A stretch of 64,000 bases of DNA from Temnothorax longispinosus (lineage: Eukaryota > Arthropoda > Insecta > Hymenoptera > Formicidae): NCBI RefSeq assembly GCF_030848805.1, contig NC_092364.1, forward strand, positions 14,427,447-14,491,446. Direction: 5' to 3'. The notes below the pieces were generated by a model. It was given only the letters and a program-made list of their open reading frames with translations, did not search any database and was not told where the DNA came from. The number at the start of each line of letters is the position of its first letter. Positions within the stretch are counted from its first letter, which is position 1. The position numbers and the translations under genes were made by a program. Of this stretch, positions 25,517 through 38,607 are shown piece by piece.

Positions 25517-25775
25517 ACCGGCGCTGTCATCCAGTCATCCAGTAGATCCGAGAAAATAAGAGAAAATGTTTTATTTTTTTTTTTTTGCTTAAATGGCCTT
25601 AATTACTCTGACAATTCGATAAAACATGTCACTTTTAATTAACTATTATATTTCAAGGCATTAACTATAATATTTTAATGCCTAGAAGGTTACTTTTTGT
25701 CACTTTTTTTTGTCAAAAAGCAGTCATTCCTTCACTTTTTTGGTCTGACTGGATGGCAGCGCTGAGATACCCATA
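25517..25775. repeat. Imperfect inverted-repeat element
   Basis: GGCGCTGTCATCCAGTC near the left end is answered by GACTGGATGGCAGCGCT near the right end, with ATACC/GATAC outside. The interior is A/T-rich with no coding. It is probably a diverged MITE. Confidence 0.6.
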
Positions 25776-25787
25776 GATGCGCAGTTA

Positions 25788-25972
25788 AATACCCTTACAG
25801 AAATTTAATACTGTAAGTGATTATTTGGCTAGTGATTAATTACTTACTTTTAAAGTATTAAAAGCACTGTTTTTAATGCTTTTAATACTCAAAATAAGTA
25901 ATTAATCACTAACCAAATAAATAACCACTTATAGTATTCACTTATAGTATTAAATTTTTGTAAGGGTATTTT
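25788..25972. repeat. Imperfect palindromic element
   Basis: AAATACCCTTACAGAAATTT at the left and AAATTTTTGTAAGGGTATTT at the right frame a longer stem including TAGTGATTAATTACTTAC and its complement. The centre is TTTTTAAT near 25875. MITE-like. Confidence 0.75.
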
Positions 25973-27293
25973 TTTCAATAATTTCTAAATAATTTCTAAA
26001 TATAATTTCTAAATATTATTTCTAAATAAAATTATAAGTATTCTGGTTTTGCTCATTTATATATTTTTCGCGAATTTCCACATTTGCAGGATTTACTTCA
26101 ACATGCTCTAAGAAATGTTTTGTTTTACGTATTATATTTTACGTCTCGGATTGCATAATATGACTTCTCGTCGCGTGCGTACCCACGCATGTTCGCGCAT
26201 GCATGCGTGCATTATATATATATTTCTTCTTCTCTCCGGAGAGAACTACTTTTCGACGGTAACGTAGCACGGAAAGCTCAAACGAGTTTTATGGCGACCT
26301 ATCTTCATGCACCACCTACGCGCCCACCACGCGCAAGGCAAGGTGCATCGACATGTCGATACTACCTGCTGTTACTATCGAATCTCGCGTCTTCTCGCCG
26401 CACGGTATATCGCTCCCGGCTGCCATTGCCGCGAGATAAACCTCTGGAAATTGGATTTACATGACGCGGATTAGGATAACCGAATCTGATAGGCCGACTC
26501 CCCCTGTCTGTCGCATCATTGGAAATGTATTCCGGGTATTCTCTGGCACGAGCTGTACTATCGAATGTGTAAGATACGAAACGAGAAGATACAGACGTCG
26601 CGGAGGAAATTCGGCGGCGCTTTATTATCTCGCGTGTCTGCACGCAGCTAGAAGCATTGTTGAATTTTGTACCTTGGACATGACGCCAGATCAAAAATCA
26701 CGTCGACAAGTCTGATTATTTTCCAATTAAATCGGTACGATTGTCTAGTCTTCTAGTTTTCATTCTTTTCTTTCTCAAGCTTGTATTACATAATACATTG
26801 AAAATGTACACATTGTCGAATAACAGACGTTTCTTTTAAGAATATTAAATTTTTTGACATAAGGATTGTTGCAGGCAAACTTATTCTATATTTTTATTAT
26901 TAGATGCATTCACCGAAAGCAAGTACAAAGAAACTTGCTTTATCGCTCACAAACTCGGTAACTCGGTAACTTCTATACAGGGCCGACGCTTACAAGCTGT
27001 TACATGTGGCTCCGCGCTGTACTCTTTAACAATATCAACTTTACGCGATATGATGTATCCCCCGTTTACAATTCCAGCGGAATACAGCGCACACAGAATT
27101 CCTCGACAAATTACTCGGGTCCGCCAAGTCCGCCCGTGGACTCTGCGTAAGTCGAGACGGGGAGGGGGGGAGGGAGAGAGAGAAAGGCATCCGTGGGCGT
27201 GCTTGCAGCAGTAACGGAGTCCAGCGTCCACTTAAGAACCTTCCCCAGGAATTATTCAACATTAATCGAAACTTACGGAATTCCAGATTATCC

Positions 27294-27341
27294 GTCGCGT
27301 CGTCGTGGCCGCGTCATCGTCGTTGTCGTCGTCGTCGTTGC
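27294..27341. repeat. GTC-rich simple repeat
   Basis: Imperfect CGT/GTC triplet run within an intron; no coding role is supported. Confidence 0.75.
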
Positions 27342-28709
27342 CGGATATTCGGAATTTCAAATGGACCGTGACTTACGAATATTCAACAGGCACTTCGCAC
27401 ACTCGATGCGAAAGCGTTTGCACACGATATTGTTTAGACAATTGCGCTGCGCTTTCCCGACGCCAGCCTTTACGCTGTGAAATCCGATTTCGTACGCGCT
27501 GGATATCTTCGCGAATCGCTATTCTTTCTTCGCGAAGAAGAAACGGATCGGCGCGCAGCTCTCTTCCTTCTCCATTCACCAATGGATCGCGACTCGCGCG
27601 TTGACGCGAAAAATGATGGACTTTTGTAAAAAAAAAAGAAAGAAAGAAACAACACGAAGGGAAGAAAGAACGGATCGTGAAGTCAAGCCTGGCGGACGAG
27701 TAGAAGTATATTGTATGGATGCAATCTCGATACACACTCTTTCCACTGACAAAAAAAGCCCGCGCGATCATGCACGGATAATACCTCGGATAATAAGTGA
27801 TTTATGGTCAGATCATATACTCCATCGAACTTTAGGGACACATTAAACTTTTATAACGTTCTCAAAAGTATAACGGTCTTTCGTGATACTTCCGACCGCG
27901 CGCGCGGAGAACGATCCGCACTCTACTTTGTCGGTAAATCTTCTTCGAGCGAGCGGTGAGGTTTTCGAGAGTCGGCTCTATCCATCAACGTCGCGCGGCG
28001 CACACGGCATCCATTTTACCTAATATCCACTAGCGTAATCCGTTTTATTTCATATCAGCCCGCGCTCTACTCACTTAACCGTAGCAGAAATCATTTTTTC
28101 CGCGCGCCGCGGCGCGATCGCGGTCGCAGTTAATCACACAAATACGACGATCAATATTGGAATCGATTTCGGGCGCGCGCGCGATTTTACGACCGCGATC
28201 TCCATCGACCCCAATTTCGCTTCGGGGGAGCGGCGCAAGTATAAGGGCCCGGCATTCCGTGACGACGAAATTCCTTTCCTGTCAGGTCGTCGTCCGTGAA
28301 TTTACGGGCCACGAAAGTAGTCAGACCCTGAAAAATGCTATCCGCGGTCAAAAATTTACGGGCATGCGATGCGGTTGTTCAGGAGGTGAAAAAGTAGCTC
28401 GGGAGAGGCGAAATAGGAATTTTGCCGTTGCGAAATATGTACTGTGTTTTTCCCTCCTTTCACGCCGACGAGAGACACTCATGCGCGTAATACGTATGAT
28501 AAATTTCACTCGAGTTGGCTTATTCACCGTGTAATCCGTATACCGTTACCGTTCGCGGCTTAGGGTTATTTATTAATAAACAATTCCTTCGATTAACTGC
28601 AGCAACCTGCATTACTTTCACGCACTTATTCGTATCTGCTTGCATATGTGCGTTCTATATAGGATAAGCCTAAGTACATTTAGGAGGTGATTCATGGAAA
28701 AAAAAGAGT

Positions 28710-28840
28710 TGTAAAATATAGACAACTAACATTGTTTTGTTGCGAGAGCTATATTTTTAGTAATAGTAGCAAAATATTTTGCTATTATTACTAAAAATAT
28801 GCTCTCGCATCAAAAAAATGTTAATTGCGTCTATATTTTA
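28710..28840. repeat. Palindromic hairpin element
   Basis: GTAAAATATAGAC at the left mirrors GTCTATATTTTAC at the right. The inner stem TTTTTAGTAATAGTAGCAAA and its complement meet at AATATT near 28775. No coding sequence. Confidence 0.85.
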
Positions 28841-28884
28841 CGAGTAGATTTGCTACGGTAGCTAATTTCTTTTCCGTGTTTCTG

Positions 28885-29125
28885 AGAACCAATTTTGAGA
28901 CAAAATGCTCAAATAAAATTTTGTCTTTAATGACTTTATTTCGGAGATAGTGTTCAATAAAAAAAAATTAAATACTTTTTGAGTACTTATTACGCACACC
29001 AAGTTTTATAAAAAATCTTGACGCATTTCAAAAATATTAAGAAAAAAAAATTTTTTTACAAACACTCCGAAACGAAGCCGTCAAGGACAAAGCTATATTT
29101 GAGCTTTTCGTCTCAAAATTGGTTC
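28885..29125. repeat. Inverted-repeat element
   Basis: GAACCAATTTTGAGACAAAA at the left is answered by CGTCTCAAAATTGGTTC at the right, with TGCTCAAATA / TATTTGAGC just inside. The interior is A/T-rich. Confidence 0.75.
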
Positions 29126-29156
29126 AGGAATCATCTCCTGAATTTTCTCGCTGTAC

Positions 29157-29879
29157 TTAAGGGGGAATACGCAGTCAGAGGCGCAAAAGAAGAGGGATTT
29201 TCTCGAATTTTTTTTACGTAAACGTATTAACTTTTTTATTCAGAAACTTTTACATGATATTTATATATGTTTGACGAATTTTTTGTATTTTTTTTAGTAG
29301 AAAATAATAGTTATTATAATTTTGGCGAATATTTTAATACAACTCCTAAAAAAAAAAGTAGCATCCCGGTGGACATCATATCTCGAGACAGGATTATCTA
29401 AAATAAAAAACCAAGAAGATTTCGTTAGTAGATGACTTTATCTTCCGTGTGAACGAAGGATTTCGAAAAAATTGAATTTTGAATTTTTTAGAGAACTTTG
29501 AAGTTCGAGTCACGATTTTTACTAAAAAAAATTGACCATTTCATTTTTGTAAAACAAGTTCTAATCGTTGAAAAAAAAATCCTTCGTCCACACGGAAGCT
29601 TAATAATATGTATAAAAGAAGTGTGTAAAATTTCAAAAAGATCGGTGCAGTAGATTTTGAGATATCGTGTCCACCGACTTCCAGTATGAATAAAAGCCAA
29701 AATTATTCGCCAAAATTAGAATAACTATTATTTTCTACTAAAAAAAAAACAAAAAGTTCGTCAAACATATATTAATATCATGTAAAAGTTTCTGAATAAA
29801 AAAGTTAATACGTTTACATAAAAAAAAATTCGAGAAAATCCCTCTTTTTTTGCGCCTCTGACTGCGTATTCCCCCTTAA
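29157..29879. mobile_element. TTAA-flanked MITE (piggyBac-like), 715 bp
   Basis: TTAA at 29157-29160 and 29876-29879 flank long inverted repeats starting GGGGGAATACGCAGTCAGAG and ending in the reverse complement. The arms extend about 190 bp with small differences, through GTAAACGTATTAACTTTTT. The TTAA duplication fits the piggyBac superfamily. There is no transposase. The right end is 67 bp upstream of a Ddr exon, so the exon acceptor region begins just outside it. Confidence 0.85.
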
Positions 29880-29946
29880 GGATCACCGTGTATTCACGCT
29901 TAGAAGTATAAATCGGAATATCTTTATGCATGTTTTCGGATTACAG

Positions 29947-30154
29947 GTGTTTTCACAAGTTGACATACTCTTCAGTATTGGCGGGAAATACTACACAGGG
30001 GAACCCATTACCTACACGTACATGGAAGACAAGATCTTTGAGACTTCTCGAAACATCACGATCAAGCTTCATCACCGAGTCGGGAAATTCGTTAAGCTGA
30101 GACTGCATTTCTCGGATCGATGGATCATGGTTAGCGAAGTAACCTTCGATTCTG
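29947..30154 (+). CDS. Ddr: Ddr exon d: second half of the discoidin-like domain
   Basis: The acceptor is ggattacag and the donor TCTG|GTGAGT; phase 0 in, phase 1 out. The product reads VFSQVDILFSIGG, then YYTGEPITYTYMEDKIFE, RNITIKLHHRVGKFVKLRLH and FSDRWIMVSEVTFDS. It contains one N-glycosylation sequon, NIT. Compared with remembered DDR1, the two cysteines that form the disulfide of this domain fall on Leu here (in VDILF and VKLRL), a paired loss. The exon starts 67 bp after the right TTAA of a 715-bp inverted-repeat element. Confidence 0.93.
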
Positions 30155-31336
30155 GTGAGTGAATTGTATCCCGCAAAATATTTTGCTTTGTACATTGCAC
30201 TTTTCGTAAAAAATGTGGGCATATGTTATCTTTCTGTAAGTCCTTTCAGTAAATAATTCATCATCAATCTACGTTTTTACAGACATTTAATTATTATTAG
30301 AGAGAATTAATATTACACAGAGAACAACAAAACTTTTCCCTTAAAAACAATTCTTTCTCTCTAAACACAAGACAGAGAACCTTTTTAAATGGACAATAAT
30401 TTTCCGTTTTTCTAGTTTCAAGAAAAAAATAAGAACGCCTAATGAAATCGTCAAAATGTAAGAAGCGTATCAATTTAGAAAATTGTGCATTATCTTTGAA
30501 CTTTGAACGCAAAGTCAGCGAAAACGCGCGCAGCGTTTTTCCCTTAAGGAATTTATGAAACTTTATTCCGCAGTCCACTCACGCGCGCGCACCGTTTGAT
30601 ACAAACGGTACAGTTTAAATTCAATGTTTCCAAATCTCCATAATATGTGATCGAAGCAACTAGGGCAATAGAAATTTATTCGTTCGATGTTTCACGAGCG
30701 GGAGTGGGGGTGGGGGGGAGGAGGAGGGAGGAAGAATGACGAAGTTAAAAAGAGATGCCGCGCGATCCGTCATTTAATTTCACTGAATCCATCATCTCTC
30801 GTCCATCCGTCTCGTGACAGCTACCCCCAGCAGGACGTGCCGGTCGAAATTCCGGAATACATTAAAACCCTCGAACGAGGATATATTTCCACGCTGATCC
30901 GCGCGGCCATAACGGACAAAAACAATGGCCGGGGGGGGAAAAAAAGCCGTGGGACATCGCGTCGCGGCGTAACTAGAGACGAAAATTTCTGCTCGTGACG
31001 CGAAATCGTTTCGTGATGCAGGCCTTCACCGTAGTTGGCAAGGACGGCGCGGCGGGGAAGGGATGGGCGATGGAGAATGTATTTTCTTTTTGCGATTCCG
31101 CCATTTCATTCCAATTCGGCGCAACCGAACCACCGTAACCCACCTTCCGCGCCATCCCGCACTTGCCTCTCTTTCTCTCTCTCTCCGTCTTTGCTCCCTC
31201 GGCTACCGATTGCTGCCTGTCAATCATCGAAAAAATAAATCTCGAAGTTGATTTAAACCGATACGTGCGGTAATTGACAATGGCTTATCGTATATCTGCC
31301 AGGCAGCGATTTCAAAACGGACGGTGCTCGCGGGAT

Positions 31337-31338
<2 letters not shown>

Positions 31339-31380
<42 letters not shown>
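31339..31380. repeat. GA microsatellite
   Basis: About 40 bases of AG repeats. Confidence 0.95.
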
Positions 31381-31557
31381 TGCATGCAAATAATCCATAT
31401 CGTGTCTCCTTACGCGGCATCTCTCCCCGGTTTTGACATCACGCGTACAGTAAAGTCGACTGTGATTCGATTTAACGTTCACTTGATGGAAATCGACTTC
31501 CCTCCTCTCGCGCGATCGGCTTCCTGAGGGAAAGAAACGCTGCGTGGCGTGAACATT

Positions 31558-31720
31558 AAGCCCGGTCTACATAGGCCGCGGTTCGCAAAACGCAAGACAC
31601 TGAAGACACACGCACAGTTTACATGTCAATCTAACATCTATACAAAGAGAGGTTAGATTGACATGTAGACTGTGCGTGTGTCTCGCGTTTTGCGAACTGC
31701 GGCCTATGTAGACCAGGCTT
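31558..31720. mobile_element. Hairpin MITE, possibly TTAA type
   Basis: AAGCCCGGTCTACATAGGCC at the left is mirrored by GGCCTATGTAGACCAGGCTT at the right. The arms run about 75 bp, nearly to the centre, including GTTAGATTGACATGTA. Left flank TTAA and right flank TTTA could be a decayed TTAA duplication. Confidence 0.8.
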
Positions 31721-33668
31721 TAGACAGAGGGGACGGCGCTTTATCAGCGGAGATATAAATCGCGGGATATGTTTCCATATCGAGTGTGCGCGATTTTCTG
31801 AAAAGCGACTTTCGCCTCGTCCCACCGTTCTCGCATTCCGCCTGATTTAACACGGATTCGATGGGAATCGCATCTTACGAGGAGTTTATTCGCATTTACA
31901 GGACGATGCGACTGCCGAATAAAAAGGATTTATAATCAAGGTAGAGTAGAAGGAATGCAAGGGACATATCACTAACATCGTACAAATTGTAAATTGCGCA
32001 ATGTATTTCGCAGTTGTCTAAGTTGTCTATTTGCACAAAACTATCGCGGGTAATATTACATATATATAGGTAATACATCGCGCATTATCTCAAATAATCT
32101 CAAATTGAAATTAAGAACGACAATTCTCGGACAATTCCGGGACAGCTTGAATAATAGAACCAAGAGAGTGTTATTACGAGAATGTTAAAACTAGGCAATC
32201 AGGTCATGATATTTTAATCTTTGAAATAATTCAATATGAGCGAAACTGTACGCTCCATCGATTTACATAACACTCACATTTACCAACTGAAAAGTCACAA
32301 ATGTAAAAAAATAATACAGTTGGGTCATCGAACAATTAGGTCAAAACGTTGCGAAGCTGCGAAATTATTCTTTACCTCTTCAAGTCTCTCTCTCTCTGTC
32401 CTATCGTAAAACATTTTTTTATAAAAAAAAAAGAAAATCTCTCTGCAAACGAATGGAACAAACGACCATGACTAAACTCCGTTTTTATAGTCGCATTTAT
32501 AGCCCGCTGCAAAACTCAACTGAAATCAATCTAGAGATACGGTTCAATAAATAAAACGTAAAAATTGATTTTCGATACATTACAATCGGGATTCAGTTTA
32601 AGAATTCCGATGAAATTTGTCACAAGACATAGCGTGAATTTTATTTCTCGCGGTTCAGCGTCCGATTCTTGAGAGAAGCTCGAACGTATCTTGTATATAA
32701 ATAGTTTTGAATTCTGCAAATCAATAATCAATACGCGCTCGGTATAACATGGCTTCTCATTACACGAATAATAATAATTTACGAAAGCGTAAATTATTTT
32801 ACTAAAACGACATAAATATGATAAATATACCATAGAAAAATCGTCGTAGTGCTGCTCGCCGAGTCTGATTTATAAAAAAGCGTGTAGTAATTCTACGAGC
32901 GATGTCGCGTATTACGATATATACGTAGCAAACGTGTAGCGGAAACGCGACACAAAGGTGGGAGATCGCGATCATCCCTCATCCTTTAAAGTCACCCTTC
33001 AATTTCCCCTGACAAAAGAAGAGCTTTCGCACGGAAACGCACACGGGAAGCTTTCGCGCAGGTGGGCAAGTCATCGAACGGCAATGACGGTACGAAATTT
33101 TCGATAAATCCGATACATCGTTCGTGACAAGGGTAACTTTAGGGGGCTTTTATATCGCCAAAAACTTCCATTCATGACAGACCGCTAATGACACGGAGCT
33201 CGCTTTTTCCGCTCGATTCGCGCGTAGAATTCTTTGTTAATCGTACCGCGTAACTCTGTATAGACAACATAATAACAACACGAGTTTTTAAACACGTTCT
33301 ACTATCTCCGCTGTACTTTTACTCACAGGAAAAATTTCAATATAGAAAATAAATGACGAATAATATGCGAATATGCGATGCGCAAGAAATCCGGATTGAT
33401 ACAAGTGTCGAAGAAAGATGGTTTTCTTTACTTGTCTGAGTCATCCCGATATAAAAGCGTTCGTTAATTAGAAGAATTATATTTGCATTATACATACGTA
33501 TATATTTGTATATATAAATTATAAGTCTAAAGAGATCACGTACTAATGGCGTTTTTCGAGCGGAAGTAAAATTAACCGAGAGAGAGAAGGTGACTAAAAT
33601 TCAGAAATGTGCTGAGGAAACCGTAATCTTCGCATTGTAATGAGAAATTACGCGACGAACTAATGGGA

Positions 33669-33785
33669 GATAAGAACATCCCCGCTCTTATTCAAGGTAT
33701 TTACGTACAAAGGGTCGTTTGTCGAGAGGACTTAGCGACGACGTAGCGACGAGATCATAAAGCGGGCACGAAACTCTTTGGCCGC
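33669..33785 (+). repeat. Diverged direct duplication, copy 1
   Basis: It shares AAGAACATCC, TTCAAGGTATTTACGTA, AGGGTCGTTTGTC and GAAACTCTTTG, in order, with 34503-34617 (AAGAGCATCC, TTCAAGATATTCGCGTA, AGGGTTGTTTGTC, GAAACTCTTTG). I judge about 70% identity by eye. No coding frame is conserved between the two. Confidence 0.65.
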
Positions 33786-34502
33786 CTTCCTTCTGCTCCG
33801 CGCTCTTTTTTCCACGTCAAAGGAGTATATGCAAAAATGCATGCCAGACGGCGCTTTCGCAGGCGCATAAAATGCATTGCAAATCGCAATAAGAACAATG
33901 ACGTTAACATGCAAAATAGCCATTCAACAGTTCCCCAACGCGGTCATTACGGTAATTTAATTATCCGATCGATTCTAGTGCGTGTTGAACTACTGGGTAT
34001 ACCGTGTTGTTTGTCTACAACACAAATCGCTTTATAATTAAGAAGAAACTTTCCGAGACCTGCCATACACGCCGGGAACAAATAATACAGCAAGCTCGTT
34101 GCGGTAACGAACACACGGACAATCAATATTAATATAGTTATACTTCACAATCGCGAATTGTCATCGACTGCGCTTGATAGCGATGAATCTCGTACTTATA
34201 TAAGCACAAAGGAAATTTAATAGGAATCACCATTCTCTCTCGTCTCTTTCGGCGATATTTAACGTCTCTTTCGGCGGTGGACGCGCGAATGCGATATTCT
34301 CCGAATTATGGATTATAATTGAAAGCCGAATTACACCGATAATGATCGCCATCGGGGAACGTCCATCATTGTTCAGAGTATCCGTTGATAACAACCTCGG
34401 AAAGAGCGTTTTACGGAAGAAACTCGTACGCTTCCGGCGGGATGTACTCATAGATAACTATGAGCTATTACTCGATAATGATGTAACTAGGAAGCTTCCA
34501 TA

Positions 34503-34617
34503 AAAGAGCATCCTGCCCTCGTTCAAGATATTCGCGTATAGAGGGTTGTTTGTCAAGCGGATTTGCCAACAAGATCACATGAACCGAGCGAGGGAATCTG
34601 AAACTCTTTGCCCCTAG
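34503..34617 (+). repeat. Diverged direct duplication, copy 2
   Basis: Partner of 33669-33785, about 830 bp away in the same orientation. One small deletion is seen relative to copy 1, near CGACGACGTAGCGACGAG. Confidence 0.65.
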
Positions 34618-37600
34618 TACATTCATAATGTTCCTACGCCTTGTACGACATAATATGCCATCGAAATACGCGTCTTTCAGGGCGAGTCGGTATATAGATG
34701 AAAGACATTAATGTCATGAGAAGAATATTGCACAAAATCCATTAATTGATGTAAGAATCGAAAGAGCCTTTTAAGGAAAAAAGAAAACTTATATATTTGC
34801 TAACAACGTGCTTACTGAGGAAATTTTATTAACATTAAATTTTACATGTAATATCTTAACGCTATTGTAGTATTAAAAAATAATAATTTTTGGTGGTTTT
34901 TTAATGCCGCAAAATATCTCGATTATTTATTTTTCACAAGTTCAATATTTTAATATAATTTTCATTTTTTTCGAAACTACATTTTAAAGATTTGTGGGAA
35001 TTGATGCATATCTTACAAGTTCGGTAAGTGCGACGAATCGCGAAACCTGCACGTTCGATGCAGCGATCCATCGTAATACCGCCTCGTTCAATCTTCGTTT
35101 CAACAGTTCGGTCGTACGATCTTTGGTCGAACGATAACCGAGGACCACCCTCGGAGAGCCAGCCCAGCTCGATGGATAATTCCGCGCGAATCTCTCTCTC
35201 GTGTACGCAGCGTGAAATCGCATGTGCGTCGAATCACCCCGAATTCGTTTATGAAAAGGACACAGCCTCGAAAAAGGGCTGGCTGCGGGATAGACAGGAG
35301 GGACCGGCGCGCCGGGAGGCAGCGGTCCAGCGGAAGACGAAGAAAAATGATACAGGCTAACGACACATCCCACGAGTATGACCGCCCCGTGACGGATGTT
35401 TGCAAATTACGACTCGTGTCCGCGAGGGAGGAAATCATATTCCTCGGTGGGATTTCGAGTTCCCTTGTGGAGATTTTCGCAAGGTCGCGCGGGATCGGAA
35501 GGAAAGGGTTCCGGTAGCATGTCATTATGATATTTCAAACGAATGCCCGTAGCACGACGGGCTATGAAACGACATTACGAAGATGTAGGTATCCGTTTCT
35601 CATACGGGAATGACAAGACTTTTCCGTGATTACCCTCTGATATCACAACTTCTCTCGCGTTGAAAAGTAGATGTAATGGTATCGTGGTTGATGTTATGAC
35701 GTACCTTTGTTATGCAAGTAGCAATAGTAAACGTGAACAATTATTAATATTTATCACACGCATTTAAAGCTAGATCTTTTTCCAACATTTTCAAAAAATA
35801 CGGAACGATATAAAATATCTCCAGATATAAATTACATTGTACTATTGTACTACAGTTATCAAGTAAATTATGTCAAACTGCGATTCTCCTCTTAATTTTT
35901 CATTCATGAGGAGAAAAAAATTTTTGTTTCAAACTTACAAATATTTTATGCCTCGAGCATTTGACGAGTGACCCTCTTTATGAGAGAGAGTCAACGAGGA
36001 CTTTCATCAAATCGGATCCGCGATCCTCGAGACTTATAGATATTCGCGCGGCTCTGTCGCGCCCGAACACAAAAGGAACTCGTTAAAAGTTTATCGACCA
36101 TCGTTCGTATATTTTCTCGCAATTTACCGGGCGAGTGATATATATATCGTCCGATTCCGCCCTGAGAAAGATAGATAATGGATGCATCTCCGGATGCAGT
36201 CGGAGGAGAGAAGATAATGGATGCACCTCTCGCGGCCTCTTCCTCTTCCTCTTCGCGTACGGGGTCCTGCAAGGATTTCCAACCCCATCACCCGCCCCTT
36301 CTTTCCTCGCCCCAATGTCGACAGACATAATTGGACAAAGAAATACGAGGAGACTGGCCATGGATTTCCTCCGTGGAGCCAAAGTCACCGTCTCTTTTTC
36401 TCTTCTTTCTCTCCTTCTCTCTTTCTCGTATATGCCACGTTGTTTTCTGCCTGCTCTATCCCGATTATTCAGTCCGTTGTAAAAATGAATTCACCGCCGA
36501 CGATCGGTCATGCCGGAAGTTTCCTTAAATATTCTAAATATTGTGTCCCCCCCCCCCGTCCCAATATATCACGAGCTCTTACATCCGGCGATTCGTCGCT
36601 TCGAGCGTTATCGGAGGGAGAACTCCCTTCATCTGACTAACTTAATGCGTTCTCTCTTCCAGGTAGTCGATTATTAATTGACAAAGGCGGGAGCGACGCG
36701 AAAAATGTACTTAAACTTGGCTCGTTAATATTATCCTTATGGACTCCGCCGCTCTGCGTAAAGGCTCCGCGGCGCTCCTGGCGAAGTTAATTTATCCTTA
36801 TCGGACGGGGATTATTACCGCGTAATTATTCGGCGTTTTTGCGCGGCTTTGTAGACCGAAGTATCGTGGCAACCGATAACGACTAGCCGAGCGCGGAGCC
36901 AACGGCGTTGCTTGCGCTTATTTTTAAACAGACAGAATCATTGTAAACCGTCCACAGTTTATCGATTGCAGTGTTTATCGGAAAACAACATCAGCGTTGT
37001 TTTGAAACTTTAACTCGCAATGTCTAGTTTCATCCATATTATGCTCTTATTTTATTTTATTGTTCTTGAACGTATTAGCAACGCTTATCTAATTCCCAGT
37101 CAAGATACTTACCTCTCGATTAACGGTTTTACGAATATCTTCACGTTATCTGTGTGCGAAGGAAATAGAACGCTATAGTAATGTCGCGAGTTTAAGGATT
37201 AACTCGTGCATGGCGGGTTTCGAAAATACTGACCTACTGACAACCCGATTCCGCACGTTATTTAGCGAGCGAACCGTCGCGCGTGCCCACGGCGCGGTGG
37301 CGGCCCAGAAACAATGCTCCAACGCGGTTATCCGATGCCGGAGGAATAAAATATAAAACGAGTCAGGCGCGAGCAAATGAAAAGCGACAACCGATTGCCG
37401 GTGACATATTTGACGTGATCAGAACACCGGCGGTGATCTCGTCGGGCAATCGGGCTTATCCCGCACGTTGACGAGATCGCCGCCACGATTAAGGTCTCTG
37501 GATCGGGAGCGAGGTCACGAGCGGAGTCAAGCAGCTTCGCTGCTGCACCGTCATTTTGAACGGTAAATCAACGGGGTTAAAAAAGTAGCGGGGCGATGCC

Positions 37601-37690
37601 GGCGGCGTGGCGCGGCGTAAAGAAACTCACCGAGCACACAAGATCAAGGCGCGCATTAGTTGCATTTGACGTTGAAGCGTCAGCTGCATC

Positions 37691-37722
37691 CGCGTCGCGT
37701 CGCGTCGCGTCGCGTCGCGTCG
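37691..37722. repeat. CGCGT pentanucleotide repeat
   Basis: About six tandem copies of CGCGT. The repeat period is 5, so it would not preserve a reading frame. Confidence 0.9.
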
Positions 37723-38083
37723 TACTACCGCGCACATTTGCATGTGCACCGTGTCGTCGTCGTCGTCGATGTCCATGTCTTGTCAGCGTCGAATCCACGC
37801 TCGACTAAGCTGCAAAAGAGACGCGAACACGTGCGATACGACGATGAGTCTCGGATTCCATGAGTTTTCTCTCTTCTACCGTCGCGTCGTTCGATTTTCC
37901 TCATTGTTACTTTTTCCTTTTCTTGTAAAAAGAACACGGAAAGGAAGAAAATTTATATATGCTCTGACAATGTTTTATGTGCAAGATTGCCGTAATTTAC
38001 CGATCCACCTGTTACGATCAGTTAACATGATCAATCGTAAATCTAGTTAAATACAATTCTTGTACACAGTGTAAATGCATATG

Positions 38084-38607
38084 CACTATCGCTCAAAAGT
38101 ATTTGCCACCCCAGAAAAAATAGAAAAAATTCTAGTTTTTTGCAGCAATAATTAAAGTAGAGCTTAATTTAAAGTAGAGATTATTGCATGGCATGTACTC
38201 ATTGTTACCTTATACAAAACTGTTATGTTATGTTGTTATCCTTTAATTCCTTACTTCCTAATTTCATGTAATTATTTTGCGCACGGAAAATTTCAAATAA
38301 TAAATACATTTTCCGAGACCATCACGTTGATGTATTTAATAAGCCAAAAATCAATTACAAAATTCAGGATGCCAAAAACTGTGTAAGCCTGTAATAAAAA
38401 AACGTGATGGCCACATTAATAAGGCGAAAATTTAAAATGATGTTATTTTCTTGTCAAATCATTGTTTAACATTATTTAAATAACATATGTAACTTCCTAT
38501 GCAATAAAGACATGTAGCAAATTATTGATTTTTTCATTAACATTTTATTAATAAACTCATCTCTGATCAAATTTCTTTAAGATGGCAAATACTTTTGAGA
38601 GGTAGTG
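38084..38607. mobile_element. Tc1/mariner-like TIR element, non-autonomous
   Basis: The left end CACTATCGCTCAAAAGTATT and the right end AATACTTTTGAGAGGTAGTG are inverted repeats of the CACT..AAAGTATTTG.CA type seen in Tc1-like transposons. The flanks read TG rather than TA on both sides, which would need mutation of the usual TA. The interior has no open transposase. Confidence 0.6.

Larger units (their letters stand above)
14683..29946 (+). other. Ddr intron (15.3 kb) rich in mobile elements
   Basis: This intron holds the Transib element (14866-18806), one family C repeat, a mariner remnant, two abutting TIR elements (23543-24806) and several hairpin elements. Stretches 18812-20990, 21225-22058, 22500-23540 and 26000-28700 show no recognisable gene. 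The long minus-strand frame at 22657-23292 lacks similarity to anything I know. Confidence 0.85.

Noticed and set aside
35028..36640. Many overlapping short open frames on both strands at 35-36.6 kb
   Set aside because: No domain or splice pattern, and similar frame density occurs in other CpG-rich intron stretches.
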